From Vanessa cardui (Eukaryota > Arthropoda > Insecta > Lepidoptera > Nymphalidae): a DNA stretch of 64,000 bases. Below are positions 1-10,390 of the stretch, piece by piece. Positions within the stretch are counted from its first letter, which is position 1; each line of letters opens with the position of its first letter. The DNA lies in NCBI RefSeq assembly GCF_905220365.1, contig NC_061129.1, positions 6,758,803-6,822,802 on the forward strand, in the 5' to 3' direction. The notes beneath the pieces are model-generated. The model was not told where the DNA came from. It did no database searches and worked only from the letters and a program-made list of their open reading frames with translations. The position numbers were made by a program, and so were the translations under genes.

Positions 1-1677
1 TCTAAGGTATCCAATAGATTTACGAGGCGGTTTCATGACCAATTCAATCGCCTCGTTAATAAATTGTGAGAAAGTTAACGAATTATCAGCATTTTTATTT
101 TTCTATTTATATCGAAAATTAGTAATGACTGGTATTTTTAAATAATAAGAACTTTTTAAAACGACATATTGTATAAAAATATGTATAACACGTGGCGTGT
201 TATACATATTATAAGTTAAATATATGTCAACTTCATTTGATATTTTCAAATCTTTATTCCAATAAATTTAATTATTTTGTGAAATGATACCTAAATTCTA
301 ATTATTAGTCAATTCAGTAATATTAATATGGTGACTATTTGAAATTCTACGAACAACAATTATACACTACTGTTTATCTATGAATTGTACTTTGGTAGAA
401 TTGATTACTAGGAAATACTAACCTTTCTTTCACGCATTGGGAACCTTCAAATGGGTTTTAAGTGGTATTTACGCAACAAAACCACGACCAGCATTGACCG
501 TCTTCATCAAGGAGGCTGCGTCTTGATGCGTTATAAATACATCCCAGGCTGTACTCCACTCGTGGCTCAGTGAAGCTCTCCTGACGGGGCGAAGGTAATC
601 TCAACTGTAATACTAGACTAAACTAAGTAGCCTATGTGTGCCTATTGGTTAAAAAAAAAAATTGTATGCGAGACATTTGGTTTTATAATTGATGTATGGA
701 AAGTTATTCTAACAGATTATGTTTATGTAAACAATTCATCATTGTATCCATTCTATCTAGCTATTCCGGGCTTGCTTCCTTCGTTGAAGAGAAGAGAACA
801 AAGTTGCAATGCATTTTATAAAAAAAAAAAATTAAGAGTTAATTTTCACAAAAACTGCAAACGTAACTGTAATCAAACAAAGATCCTACGAACTTAGTAT
901 TAAGACAGATTTTTAGAGGTATATGTCTTCATAGCGTTTCCTTAGTGGCTATAGTATGTTGTTACCGGGACTTGATTGAGCGCGCTATAAATTTGGATTG
1001 CCTTTCTACATGTAAGTCCTCTGGGGACACACATGTACTGAAATAGTTATTGCTTATCTCTCCGAGCTAAAATCAACATTTACTTTCTCTTTTCAAAGAA
1101 TCCACTGCTCTTGCTTTAGATTTATGTTTAAATTTATTTTACAAAGATTTTTATTTTACATTTAGAACAGAAGTACAATCTATCTCAACGACTTTTAGAT
1201 GTATTGGAGTAGGTCGGGTCTAAGAGCGAATATTATTTTTAGATTCTTTTTCCAGCGGCATTGTGCTGCTATTATGTCAAGAGGGTTGAGACATGGTCAG
1301 GCAAGTTCGAATACTCTGAATTTTATATTTTTTTGAAATTATTTTACAGTTCGTAGAAAAGTAGCAGTGGACTACTCCACTTGTTGATATTCAATATTCT
1401 ATAGTTGGAATGTAATATAACCTATAAGTATAATTCTAAGCTTTAATTATGATCTATCAAAAATTACATACAAAGAACAGTAAAAATTAAAGTCACCAAT
1501 TTTATTTCCCTTAGATTACATCACCAGAGAATATAAAACTGCACTGAGGTAGTGTAATACATGTTGAGCTCCATCTTCTTAATATGCTTATGACAACATT
1601 TGCATTTGTTCAGTCCACTAGAAAACTAGAGGAACTGCGAAGGATTTCTTAAGCGAGTATGTCTTAAGTGTAAGCGT
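1..1677. other. AT-rich stretch without a recognisable gene
   Basis: I see no supported coding region here. Short open frames (for example at 634-897) have AT-rich, low-complexity composition and no family resemblance. The only notable part is a slightly GC-richer patch with a TATA-like box at about 480-600, listed separately. Confidence 0.6.
532..594 (+). promoter_or_regulatory. Possible TATA/initiator promoter with a very short first exon
   Basis: A TATAAATA box at 532-539 is followed 37 bases on by an arthropod-type initiator TCAGT (567-571) and then by a plausible splice donor, gaag|gtaatc, at 594/595. The spacing is a few bases longer than usual. No ATG lies between the initiator and the donor, so any exon would be noncoding. 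The partner exon and gene are unknown, and chance occurrence is quite possible. Confidence 0.22.
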
Positions 1678-2303
1678 CGCGACGGATGCGTGTGTGGGCT
1701 GTGCACCCCGACGGGCGCGCCGGTGGTTGGGGCGGGGTGTATCGATCTCCGCGGGGCGCTTGCGCCGCGGCTCGGGTGCGGGCGGCGTCGGTGGGCCTCG
1801 CGATTACACTCAGTATCACCCGCGCAGTCCGCAGCTGGCCGCCAGGCGAGCGACTGCCTCCGCGACGCTGTTCTAACCATCGCGCACACCGCAACGTTTG
1901 ACATTTCAGACGCAGCGCGCGACAACATTACAACCTTAAACCGTCTCCTTTCAAGGAATTGCTTCAGCGCTGAAACTTTTGGAACGGCTATACAAATTGT
2001 CTTTTCAAAAAGAATTAAGTTGAATTTAGACTATATTGTGTTACAACTTTCAAAGTTTTCTTAAATTCAAAAATAATATTAAAGTTACGAATGACTTTTG
2101 GATGAACGATTATATTGTAAAATGTGAAGTGATGACTAAAAATGTTAAAGTGTATAATTTTCATTTCGAGTGATCGTGCTAGTGACTGAAAAAAGACGTC
2201 TGAAGGCTCGCTTACGAGTTCACGGCTCGTTAATTCAGAGTGAATTCGAAAAAAGAGGTTTTCGCTTGCGCTCGCTCATCGGTGATAAATTTTATGACGA
2301 ACG
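1678..2303 (+). other. CpG-rich candidate 5' noncoding first exon
   Basis: The block at about 1680-1910 is strongly GC- and CpG-rich in an AT-rich setting. It is followed by moderately AT-rich sequence without long conserved frames and ends at a good splice donor, acg|gtaagaa, at 2303/2304. Open frames inside it overlap in several frames on both strands, which is a GC effect and not evidence of coding. The pattern fits a promoter plus 5' UTR exon. The nearest downstream gene on this strand is the neuroligin, whose coding part begins at 45733. A first intron of about 43 kb would be long but not unusual for an insect synaptic gene. The link is inference; an independent noncoding RNA or unrelated promoter is also possible. 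Confidence 0.38.
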
Positions 2304-5300
2304 GTAAGAAGCGTATAGTGATAAGGGTCGGTTGCCTTATCTCGGGCGGCGAGGGCGGCGTATATCATCTTGTCGAACTAGACGATAATTACATGCCATC
2401 TATCTATATAAGAATATCGAGTGCTACAAATGATTTAGTAGGAACGAGCTCATCCTCAACGTATTAGAAAGAATGAAATACTTATATATATTTACTATGT
2501 AATGCTTGACTAGTTTTGTTGATACATTGCGAATTTGCACGTAGTGATGTTGTTACATATAAATTTCATTACCCATTAAATGTCATCATAGTCAACATTC
2601 GTTGTGGAACAATTGTAATAATCGTTCATTGAGATATAGATAGATATATTTGATAGAGAAAGTAAAATATACAATTTTAATCAACCTAATTTCCTAATAA
2701 CAGAAAAGCTAACCTATAATATTGTCTGTATTATGACAACTTTGTAGTTTAAAAACCGAACCTAATATCTACAAATGATCTAATATTTTGGGTGTTCTTC
2801 AAAATCATAAATTGATACATATATATTTTTTTATAAATAATACGTAGTTATTGATAAAGGAAAAATAAAAAACTATAATATGTTGCATATCGGATTGCTT
2901 ATGTAACGATATAGCTGACCGATTTTGATTAATCCGCCCGCGTAGTGAAGAGTACAGGCTACTGAACATTTAAGAACTCTTCTCGAATGTAGTTCAATAT
3001 AAACTTACTGTACAATCATATATGTTTGCCGTATATACTGTAATGATACCTAGCAGACGGACAATTGAAAAATAATTTCATCGTTTCGCACTATAGAACT
3101 GATTTTGATGAAGTACTAGTTATCAAAATATGTATATGTATTACTTAAATTGTATATGTATTTATATGAAATTATTAACCTATAAAATAAACGTCACATG
3201 TTGTAAAGATAAATATTTAAATAATATCCACCATCCCACATTAGAGCAGCTTGGTGGAATATGAATAAAATAAAATAAAAATAAAGAGGAGGTCCAGCAG
3301 TGGATAATTTACTGTTATTGTACTGTAGTGTAAATATATAAATAAGAAACCTATTTATAAAAATACTTAGACAAGTACTAATGAGTATTTTAGTTTCAGT
3401 CACAGAGTTCTATCAGTTTGTACACTTGGAAACTACCTATTTTAAATAATATTTAAAAAATAATTTATATGTAAAGTATTTTAAATATTTCAAGGTATTT
3501 TTAGGCTTTCTATCAGTCCATCTTGGTAGGTTGTTGTTGTCAGTGTAGGCACACCCATAAGTTATTCTATCACCAGAGCAATATTTTGTGTTGTTTGTAC
3601 AGTTTGAAGGTTAAATAAGTCTTTTTAAATGTAGGTAAATGAGATGTCAGTATATTGATAGTTTAAGAAGTGATTTACAATGATAACTACATTTATGGGG
3701 TCGCTTATCATTAGAGCTACTATATATATATGCTAGTTAGTCTGCGTTCGAAAAATAAAAAGAAATTTCTTCGTAGAGACACTTAATATGATTAACTTTA
3801 CAATTTGTTATAGTTCATATATGTTTTACATAAGTGTCTAAGTGTAAGTAATAAGCACATACATATTTAATAACACCACGCTTCGGTCTCTTTGTACAAT
3901 TTCAGCTCCCGGGTTCAAATGTAATAAACGGTAATACAATTTGCTTTTCGCTCCAAGCTATTGGTAAAAAACCTTACACTCGTTTTCGGGGTGTAGTTTT
4001 AGATTGTGTGAAAATTTATTTCAGAGTCGTATGTCTTGTTGAAATATCTTACTTTGGTACCGGACATTCGGGCGAGAGTCCAAGAATTGAGGGATTACGC
4101 GCCTTCCTCTGACCTCTTTCTCGCTGTGAACTCTTACATTTTATGTTAAGTTTCTATTATTTCACACACCATGGCTAAGGTTACGCTCACAAGAATTGTA
4201 TTATTAAATTTTAATAGATTGTATAAATAATCGTTTAGATAGATATGATAGTTACAATTTGTTTTTAATAAACTGCAAATCGTGACTATGTGATGCTATT
4301 GTAACGTTACTTTTCATATTAACTGGTTAGATATTATATGACTACACTTAAAGGTTTTTTTCAGTATTAGAGTACATTGAGCCGAAGATAATAAAGCGTG
4401 GTTCTTGAATGATTGGCAATATAAACCAAGTTAATTAAATAAAATCTAGAGTGTAAAACGTCCTTTTATGTGCAGACGAGAACCCACGCTTGTCCGTAAT
4501 ATAAATCTTCCTATAATGCGGTAAGTTCAATTTTGTGTGAAAATTAGGGGCATATTTTTTATATCTTTTTTGGGCGGGTCTCGATTCATATCACGTTGCT
4601 AAACTCACAAAGTAGAGAGAATTCACTGTTTTCTTTGGCATTTGTTGACCCAAATGCGGAAAGGGACGGTATCTCGTTTCAATATATCACATTATGTATC
4701 TGTAAGTATGATGTGACGTTGCGTGACTATAAAAATATAGAGTAAAAATAAAAAAGGGTTGTCCAAATTCTGTCTGTGAAACACTTTTAAAAGTTTCGTT
4801 TATTGGTATTCCACATCCTCATCCGCGTCTTATCACACATTGAATTATCTCTCATGGGGTTTGGTCCTCTTATTTTATTCAGGTTGCAACGCGAGCTATA
4901 GAAAGGTGTTATAAGGAATAGGTTGAATGGGATTACAATTTAGTGTGAATGCCTCTTTATAAAAATACATAAAGTTGAGTATTCGTATATTACAAATAAA
5001 TAAGCCGTTATTTTAATTATATGAATACTTATTTATAAATAATTGATTAAGCTGTGCTTCAATAATGCCCCGTTTTTCACTAGCCTTTTTAATTAAAAAA
5101 AATGGCAAGTACGAATTCGTAGATTATAATATTATTATATAAATAATTAATACTCTTTTCCGTATATAGGTATTTAAATATCAAAGTTTTTTGCGAAAAT
5201 ATCAATGATTAATACCTTTGGAAATCAGTTATTCATGTAACGCACGTCTCAAATGTAGTTACTCTGAGTTTAATGTATATTGGATGCGTATAACGTGGAT

Positions 5301-5837
5301 AATTTTTGAGTGAGAAAAGTTTTGAAGGGTATTCTTCTTCCATTTAGAAAGTATCTATTCGAGTCACGCACATAGCGCTGTTTATACACATTCGCTTTGC
5401 TGTACGCAAATAATGTGGTAACTTTTTGAGATAACCTACTACGATTCTGTATTTACTAGCAACTCAGACCGACTTAGTATGGCTGAAATTCATATGAAGT
5501 TCGTTCACTCTTACCTTCCCCTTCGAGTTTCAAAATAAACCTACGTTCCAAACAGATTTCAAGATTCACTTTTCTATCAGTTATTCATAATATTCGTTAA
5601 GAATGTGGTTGAATCATTAATACATATTTGAGGAAAGTACATCAAGAATGTACCCTTTCTGAGGGACTTACTTGAATCAAGAGGAACATTAATTGTTATA
5701 AAAATTGTATAGGAATACTTTATATATTATAAATGGTAAGCTTCATGTACAATTATAAATTATTAACTAAATCTAAAACGAATAGCCTTTTGCGGAGAAC
5801 TTTAGGAGATTATTATATCACTCTTATTCAGTGTCAG
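2304..5837. other. AT-rich stretch, no gene seen
   Basis: No supported coding region. It contains one decayed SINE fragment (3222-3320, listed separately) and AT-rich simple sequence. No RNA gene or clear regulatory site is visible. Confidence 0.6.
3222..3320 (+). repeat. Decayed fragment of SINE family A (3' part)
   Basis: The segment reads as a diverged form of the 3' half of the family A SINE, including the tccacca...ttggtggaatatg section and the ccagcagtgg...tttac...tgttgtt-like tail, with an AT-rich substitution in the middle. Compare with the complete copy at 34919-35225. The tRNA-like head is missing. Confidence 0.45.
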
Positions 5838-5901
5838 CCGTAGTCGGTGGATACTCACGTGACAAATTTTCATCCGACACATGCAGGTTTCCTCACGATG
5901 T
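5838..5901 (-). repeat. SINE family A, first piece of a split copy
   Basis: It matches the middle of family A in reverse orientation, up to and including acatgcaggtttcctcacga. In complete copies about 28 more bases separate this from the next piece. Here a LINE-derived segment intervenes, and the rest of the SINE resumes at 6387. Confidence 0.55.
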
Positions 5902-5910
5902 GACAGGCCT

Positions 5911-6165
5911 ATTTATATTTTTCCATCTTTGAGAAGAATATTCGAAAATATCTTTTTGAATCAAAATCCCATCCATTTCGGTACAAATGCTATTTTTCAT
6001 AGCGAGCAATTCGGTTTCATAAGAGGTCGCTCGACAACTGATGCGGTAATAGCACTTCTTAAACATAATATTTACGGTGCCCGGAAAAATCACCGAATGC
6101 TATTTGCTTATTCTGCGATTTGTCTAAATCATGTGATTTTGTTGAGCACGAAATGCTTTTATTTG
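5911..6165 (+). mobile_element. Non-LTR retrotransposon reverse transcriptase relic
   Basis: The plus-strand frame contains a reverse transcriptase finger/palm signature: a FPSLRRIFENIFLNQ-like stretch (usual form LPxLSKIFEKIIxNQ), then HSEQFGFIRGRSTTDAVIAL, followed by a recognisable LLKH segment. Downstream the frame decays where the catalytic FCDLSKAFD motif should be, and that motif is missing. Only a small part of a LINE ORF2, probably of the Jockey/CR1 side of the family, survives, so it is inactive. It sits between two halves of a family A SINE. Confidence 0.65.
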
Positions 6166-6386
6166 AGCTATAACGTTTAGCTGTTAAACGTGAAACGAAG
6201 AGTTCGTTTTATACTTTAATATGTAATATTATTTTTCATCAACTGTGTACGTAGCGCAAGCAAGTATTTTATTGGTATGAAGTTGTCATTGTTTGTTTGA
6301 TGATACTCAGCTATTTTCAAAGTTAAGAGAATAATAATTGAGTATAAACAATAGTAATGACATAGACATTAAAGATATCAAAATCT

Positions 6387-6478
6387 ATTATAAACACGAA
6401 TTAAGCACACGAATATTGTGTGGAGCTCGTTTGGGTGTAAACCCGCAATTATCAGTTAAGACAAACGTGCCCTAATTA
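6387..6478 (-). repeat. SINE family A, second piece of a split copy (tRNA-like head)
   Basis: It resumes the minus-oriented SINE at attataaacacgaattaag and continues through the head region equivalent to the B box (gtaaacccgcaattatc). It is diverged, and the A-box end is almost lost. With 5838-5901 it makes one SINE interrupted by about 485 bp. Confidence 0.5.
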
Positions 6479-7479
6479 CTAAAAAACAGTGGTGTCCCAC
6501 CACTGTTTTCCCAAAATCTAAAAACAGGGTTTCATTTTATCAATTTGTTTGGTACAAATTCATAAATTTAATCATACAATAACAAACGGTTACCCGTAGT
6601 TTCTTATAATAACAAAAGAAATATTTTCATTTAAAAAAACTATTGGCAAAATTAATTAAATTTCATCTTCATACTAATTGCTAGTTCTTTTTATAATATG
6701 CCAATTGACATGTTTCGATATTTATTATCAAAAATAAAATCATTTAAAGAGTATAATTTGACAACTAAATAATTTAATCATTGGGTAAAAATTTTAAAGT
6801 TTCGTTACATAATGTATAAAAAAGATAAATTAAACTATTACATTCAGCACACATGCGAACAAATGATCTTTTAGGAATCGATATGTTAGCCGAATAATAT
6901 GTTTATCGTCGTTTTCTTTGCTATACGATCATTTGTCTTAAGCGTTTTTGTACGTTTACCGCAGTTTTATTTTTTCTTAAGGTAGAATCATAAAGAAAAA
7001 AATAAGATCGTAAGTTTATTTAACATTTCGTATCGTCAGTATAAATTCCATCTTACATTTGCATAACTAAGGAAATGATGATAAAATGTTTCGAGTAATG
7101 AATTAGAATGACTTGTTTAAATGTACTATATGCGGGGTTTTTGGTCCTTACTAATTTTATGACAGTTTCCAACGAGCTCAGTTTCGTTAAAGGGGCGGGC
7201 TGTAATTGCCTTAAATAATGTGGATATTACCTACCCATTCATTGTCTTAAATAACTTGCACAAAACTACACAAAGCTTTTGTTTTGATGACTAATTTCTA
7301 AATGTACCTCCATCATTTTATTGTTATGCTTTCCTCTCGATTAATTTAATCTGGATGGGTTTAGTAAGCTGCGCCTCAACAACCTATGTTGTGTTGGGTA
7401 GCTAAAACAAACATTTCTAATAATAGTTGGCTTGCTACCTACCCAAAGCAATCATTGTTGTCAGTAAATGAAAAAAACG
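6479..7479. other. AT-rich stretch, no gene seen
   Basis: No supported coding region or RNA gene. It is AT-rich sequence between two decayed SINE copies. Confidence 0.6.
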
Positions 7480-7736
7480 TACGGCTAACGTCCCACTTCT
7501 GGGCCAATGCTTCTTTTCCCTTTTGGTTTACTCCACCACGCGGCTCTAATGTGGGTTGATGGTTACACATGTCAGATTTCCATTCATCACGTGCAGATTT
7601 TTCGCGATGTTTTCCTTCACTGCCGGGCACAATGTGATTTATATACATTAATTCAACGGTAGGTGCTTGGAATTGAACTCGGAATTATCGGTTAACATTT
7701 ACGTCTTGTAACCACTGGGCCGTAATAGCGACTCGG
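7480..7736 (-). repeat. SINE family A, old diverged copy
   Basis: It has the full order of family A in reverse: cccacttctgggcc tail region, ccaccacg...gtgggttggtgg, tgcaga...cgcgatgttttccttcac, then the head with a B-box-like gaattgaactcgg and accactgggccg. It is heavily substituted compared with the copies at 21295 and 29723, so it is an older insertion. Confidence 0.65.
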
Positions 7737-8239
7737 TTTCATGTCAGTCGTTCATTTAAGTTCGCTAACTTGTCTTCATATGGTTTATACGCCTTAGATA
7801 AATAGTATCAAAGCAATTGTAGATGTTCAACAACTTTGCGAAAACCTCTTTTTAAAGCACTTTCAACATCGATTAGTTAGGTAATTTGTTAAATTTAGCA
7901 CAGTCAATCTAAGGCTCAAAATGTCTGTTACTTTGTGGACAGTTTAAACCAGTTTGCAACAGGTAAGTCAGTGTAGGCGCATGAATTATGGACGACAAGC
8001 TACGCCACTAATTGATTCTTGAACTTTGCCTTCCCCTTTATTTAACTCTCTCTTTGTTGAAAATGCATCAAGTAAACGACCAAGTACTGGATTAGTGGAT
8101 TTGACTCGGAAAAATCATTAACAACTAACGGTAACTGCATTTCAATACGATTGAAAGTTCAATGACCTTTATGTTAATTTAAAAAAAAAAATACAGACGA
8201 ATTGATAACCTCCTCCTTTTGGAAGTCGGTTGAAAATAG
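7737..8239. other. AT-rich stretch, no gene seen
   Basis: I see nothing coding here. A short A-run lies near 8180. Confidence 0.55.
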
Positions 8240-8340
8240 GAAGGCAGATGGGAGTATGGGTCACCTGATGGTAAGTGGTCACCACGATCCATTCCTTTTA
8301 CCAATAAGGTACCAAATATGGGAAAGTCTCACGTTGTCCA
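8240..8340 (-). repeat. Fragment of SINE-like family B
   Basis: The stretch gggtcacctgatggtaagtg and the following gtcaccac match the 3' end of family B in reverse (compare the plus copy ending near 55941). The rest of the element is missing or decayed. Confidence 0.5.
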
Positions 8341-8491
8341 TTTTAAGTGTATTTATATCACTCACTTACTCTTTAAACCTGAAAAATAAAATTTCTACCA
8401 CGTTATTGGTGTCGATTTGGCAGTTCTCATAGTAGGTTTTGGTAAATTAGGTACATATCCAATTCAGTATATTGTAAGTTATATACATACA

Positions 8492-8557
8492 TATATTCTT
8501 AAAACATATATACTACATACTAGTTGTCTCATGTAGTATATATGTTTTAAGAATATA
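8492..8557. repeat. Perfect 27-bp inverted repeat (hairpin or cruciform)
   Basis: Arms 8492-8518 and 8531-8557 are perfect reverse complements around a 12-base loop (actagttgtctc). The right arm ends five bases before the left end of the DNA transposon at 8563. It could be a small palindromic element, a footprint of past excision, or a structural target. No transcript evidence is visible. Confidence 0.85.
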
Positions 8558-8562
8558 CTAAT

Positions 8563-8575
8563 AGGCATGATGACA
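8563..8575 (+). repeat. Left terminal inverted repeat
   Basis: The sequence aggcatgatgaca is preceded by AT at 8561-8562 and is identical to the reverse complement of 12689-12701. Similarity stops abruptly after 13 bases, so the TIRs are short. Confidence 0.88.
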
Positions 8576-8745
8576 GTAACTAAGAATCACTGAAATTATA
8601 ATTTTAAATAATAATATAGGATAGAGAGACTCTAAGTAAGTAACTTATTTTTAAATTACATGTGTGATTCTATTTATTTTAATAAAAATAAAAATACAAA
8701 ACATAAGAATCCGCCATATTAGGTCAAACACCAATCAGAATCGCG

Positions 8746-8765
8746 TGACGTCACGCTTTCGTAAA
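8746..8765 (+). promoter_or_regulatory. Subterminal inverted repeat with TGACGTCA, upstream of the nuclease gene
   Basis: The 20 bases tgacgtcacgctttcgtaaa occur here and, in inverse orientation, at 12510-12529. The core TGACGTCA is a CRE/ATF-type palindrome. It lies 138 bases before the nuclease start codon. It could be a transposase (THAP) binding site, a shared promoter element, or both. A GCCAT motif lies just outside each copy. Confidence 0.7.
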
Positions 8766-8902
8766 ATTGTTTTGACAATTGTATATCGTTCGAAATTACC
8801 TTGTGTTTACTCGTTTTGATATTAACGTCACCGATTAATTGATATTGCGTTGTTAAATATTATTATCACAGTTTAAAAAAGACCAGCAAAGGAACGTTAG
8901 CA

Positions 8903-10338
8903 ATGGAACAAGGATTTATCAAGGCAAATAGCTCTAATTTGCCGAGAATCGACTTGTTGATGCTGGGTGGATTTTTTGCATCAAACAACGACTTCTGCTC
9001 CGCTGAATTCCGAAATGTTAAAACTTCTATGTAAGTATTATGTGTAATAATAAGCATTAAAACACAGTATAGTAGTCAAACTTCCCTAAAGTACATACTT
9101 ATATTATTTCTATTGTGTGTGTTCATGTTTAAGGTTATGTTATGAAAATACCACTTAAATATATTTTTATTTATTTTAGATCCTCTCGACCATCGTATGG
9201 TGATGACGCTGTCAGTTATGTTCATCTTAAACGTAGTGGGAACATGTGCACAGTGAGGGGCAAAATTTGTCCAGAACATAAGGTACATGCAAGGTTATAT
9301 GCTGTCACAGTAATAGTAGATGAAGAAGAGGAAGCTGTTATTTCCGTACAATGTAACGATTGTGTCGCTTCTAAAGGAGGCTGCAAACATGCTATTGCAT
9401 TCCTCATGTGGATCCATCGGAGGAGTGAACAGCCATCCTGCACAGCTGTAGAGTGTTACTGGATTAAATCCAAACTGTCCAGGGTTGGAACTAGCCTGAA
9501 GTACATGACAGCAAAGGACTTGTCAAATGGTGCACCTAGCTTGCTATCAAATAGTAAAGTTCTTGATAAGTTTTTGGATATTGGCCGAAAAAGAAATATT
9601 GATAACTGCGAGTTATTAAAATATCAACCTAGTTATATTTATAACAATATCAAAAGTTTATCCATGCACCAGCTTATGCTTAAATATAAGGAACAATCCT
9701 ATGAGACATTTTTAAAAAAGATTGTGCTGTCTAATCAAACTATTGCTCAAATAGAGGAAGAGACCAGAGAACAGCACCAAAACAGCCTTTGGTTTGAATT
9801 GCGCTATGGTCGAATCACAGCATCAAAAGCATTTGAATTTAGTCGGTGTAAAAAGAATGATGGAAGTCTAATAGCGTTAATAATGGGAGGGACTATACCT
9901 GACACACCAGCCATGAAACATGGTAGATTATTAGAGGGTGAAGTGCGAAAAACTGTCAGCATTAAACTTGGCAAAAAGATTAGAAAATGTGGACTCATGC
10001 TGTCAAAAGAGTACCCAATGATAGCAGGATCACCAGATGGGATCTGTGAGGATGCTGTCATTGAGATCAAGTGCCCCACAAGTGTAAAATCATATAAAAA
10101 TTATCTAAATAATGGCAAACCAACTGACAAATGTAATGCACAGATACAGATGCAAATGCATTTGACAGGGCTACAAAAGGGTTACTTTTGTGTAGCTGAT
10201 AGCAACTTCAGTGTGAATAAAAATGTGGAAATTGTAAGTGTGAAGTTTGATGCCACATATATGTCTGATTTTCTTAAACTTTTAGCGGGTCTGTGGAAAG
10301 AAAAAATATATCCAATATTGTACGAAAGTACATTGTAA
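8903..10338 (+). CDS. SWIM zinc finger plus YqaJ-like PD-(D/E)XK nuclease of the transposon (428 aa, 2 exons)
   Basis: Exon 1 is 8903-9030 (MEQGFIKANSSNLPR...), donor at|gtaagt. Exon 2 is 9180-10338, acceptor ttattttag. The junction is phase 2 and the 149-bp intron is canonical. An upstream extension of the exon 2 frame into the intron is not coding. A SWIM-like zinc site (Cys101, Cys104, Cys111, His113) is followed by a YqaJ nuclease domain at about 240-385. That domain contains GRLLEGE (291-297), SPDG with Asp329, IEIK with Glu338 and Lys340, and QIQMQM (364-369). All expected catalytic positions are present. YqaJ enzymes resemble phage lambda exonuclease. In this transposon group the protein is an accessory factor of unknown role, perhaps in end processing or repair. 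It faces the transposase gene tail to tail, with 52 bases between stops. The start codon is the first in-frame ATG of exon 1. The transposon origin is clear; the biochemical role is inference. Confidence 0.88.
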
Positions 10339-10390
10339 TCTTTATTATAAATATAAAATAATAAAATGCACAAATAATAATTTTGTAGTT
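10339..10390. terminator. Shared 52-bp 3' region with opposed polyadenylation hexamers
   Basis: The gap between the two stop codons contains AATAAA for the plus gene at 10360-10365. For the minus gene, tttatt at 10341-10346 reads AATAAA on the minus strand, about 45 bases after its stop. The two 3' ends therefore probably overlap. Hexamers are common in AT-rich DNA, so the exact cleavage sites are not determined. Confidence 0.55.

Noticed and set aside
1626..2064. Five overlapping open frames on both strands near 1.6-2.1 kb
   Set aside because: They coincide with a GC-rich block where stop codons are rare by composition. The products are Arg/Pro/Ala-rich in every frame and no domain is visible.
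9142..9179. Extending the nuclease frame upstream from 9142
   Set aside because: The residues encoded before 9180 are intronic (hydrophobic, AT-rich). A clean intron with donor at 9031 and acceptor at 9179 joins to the conserved N-terminal exon at 8903.
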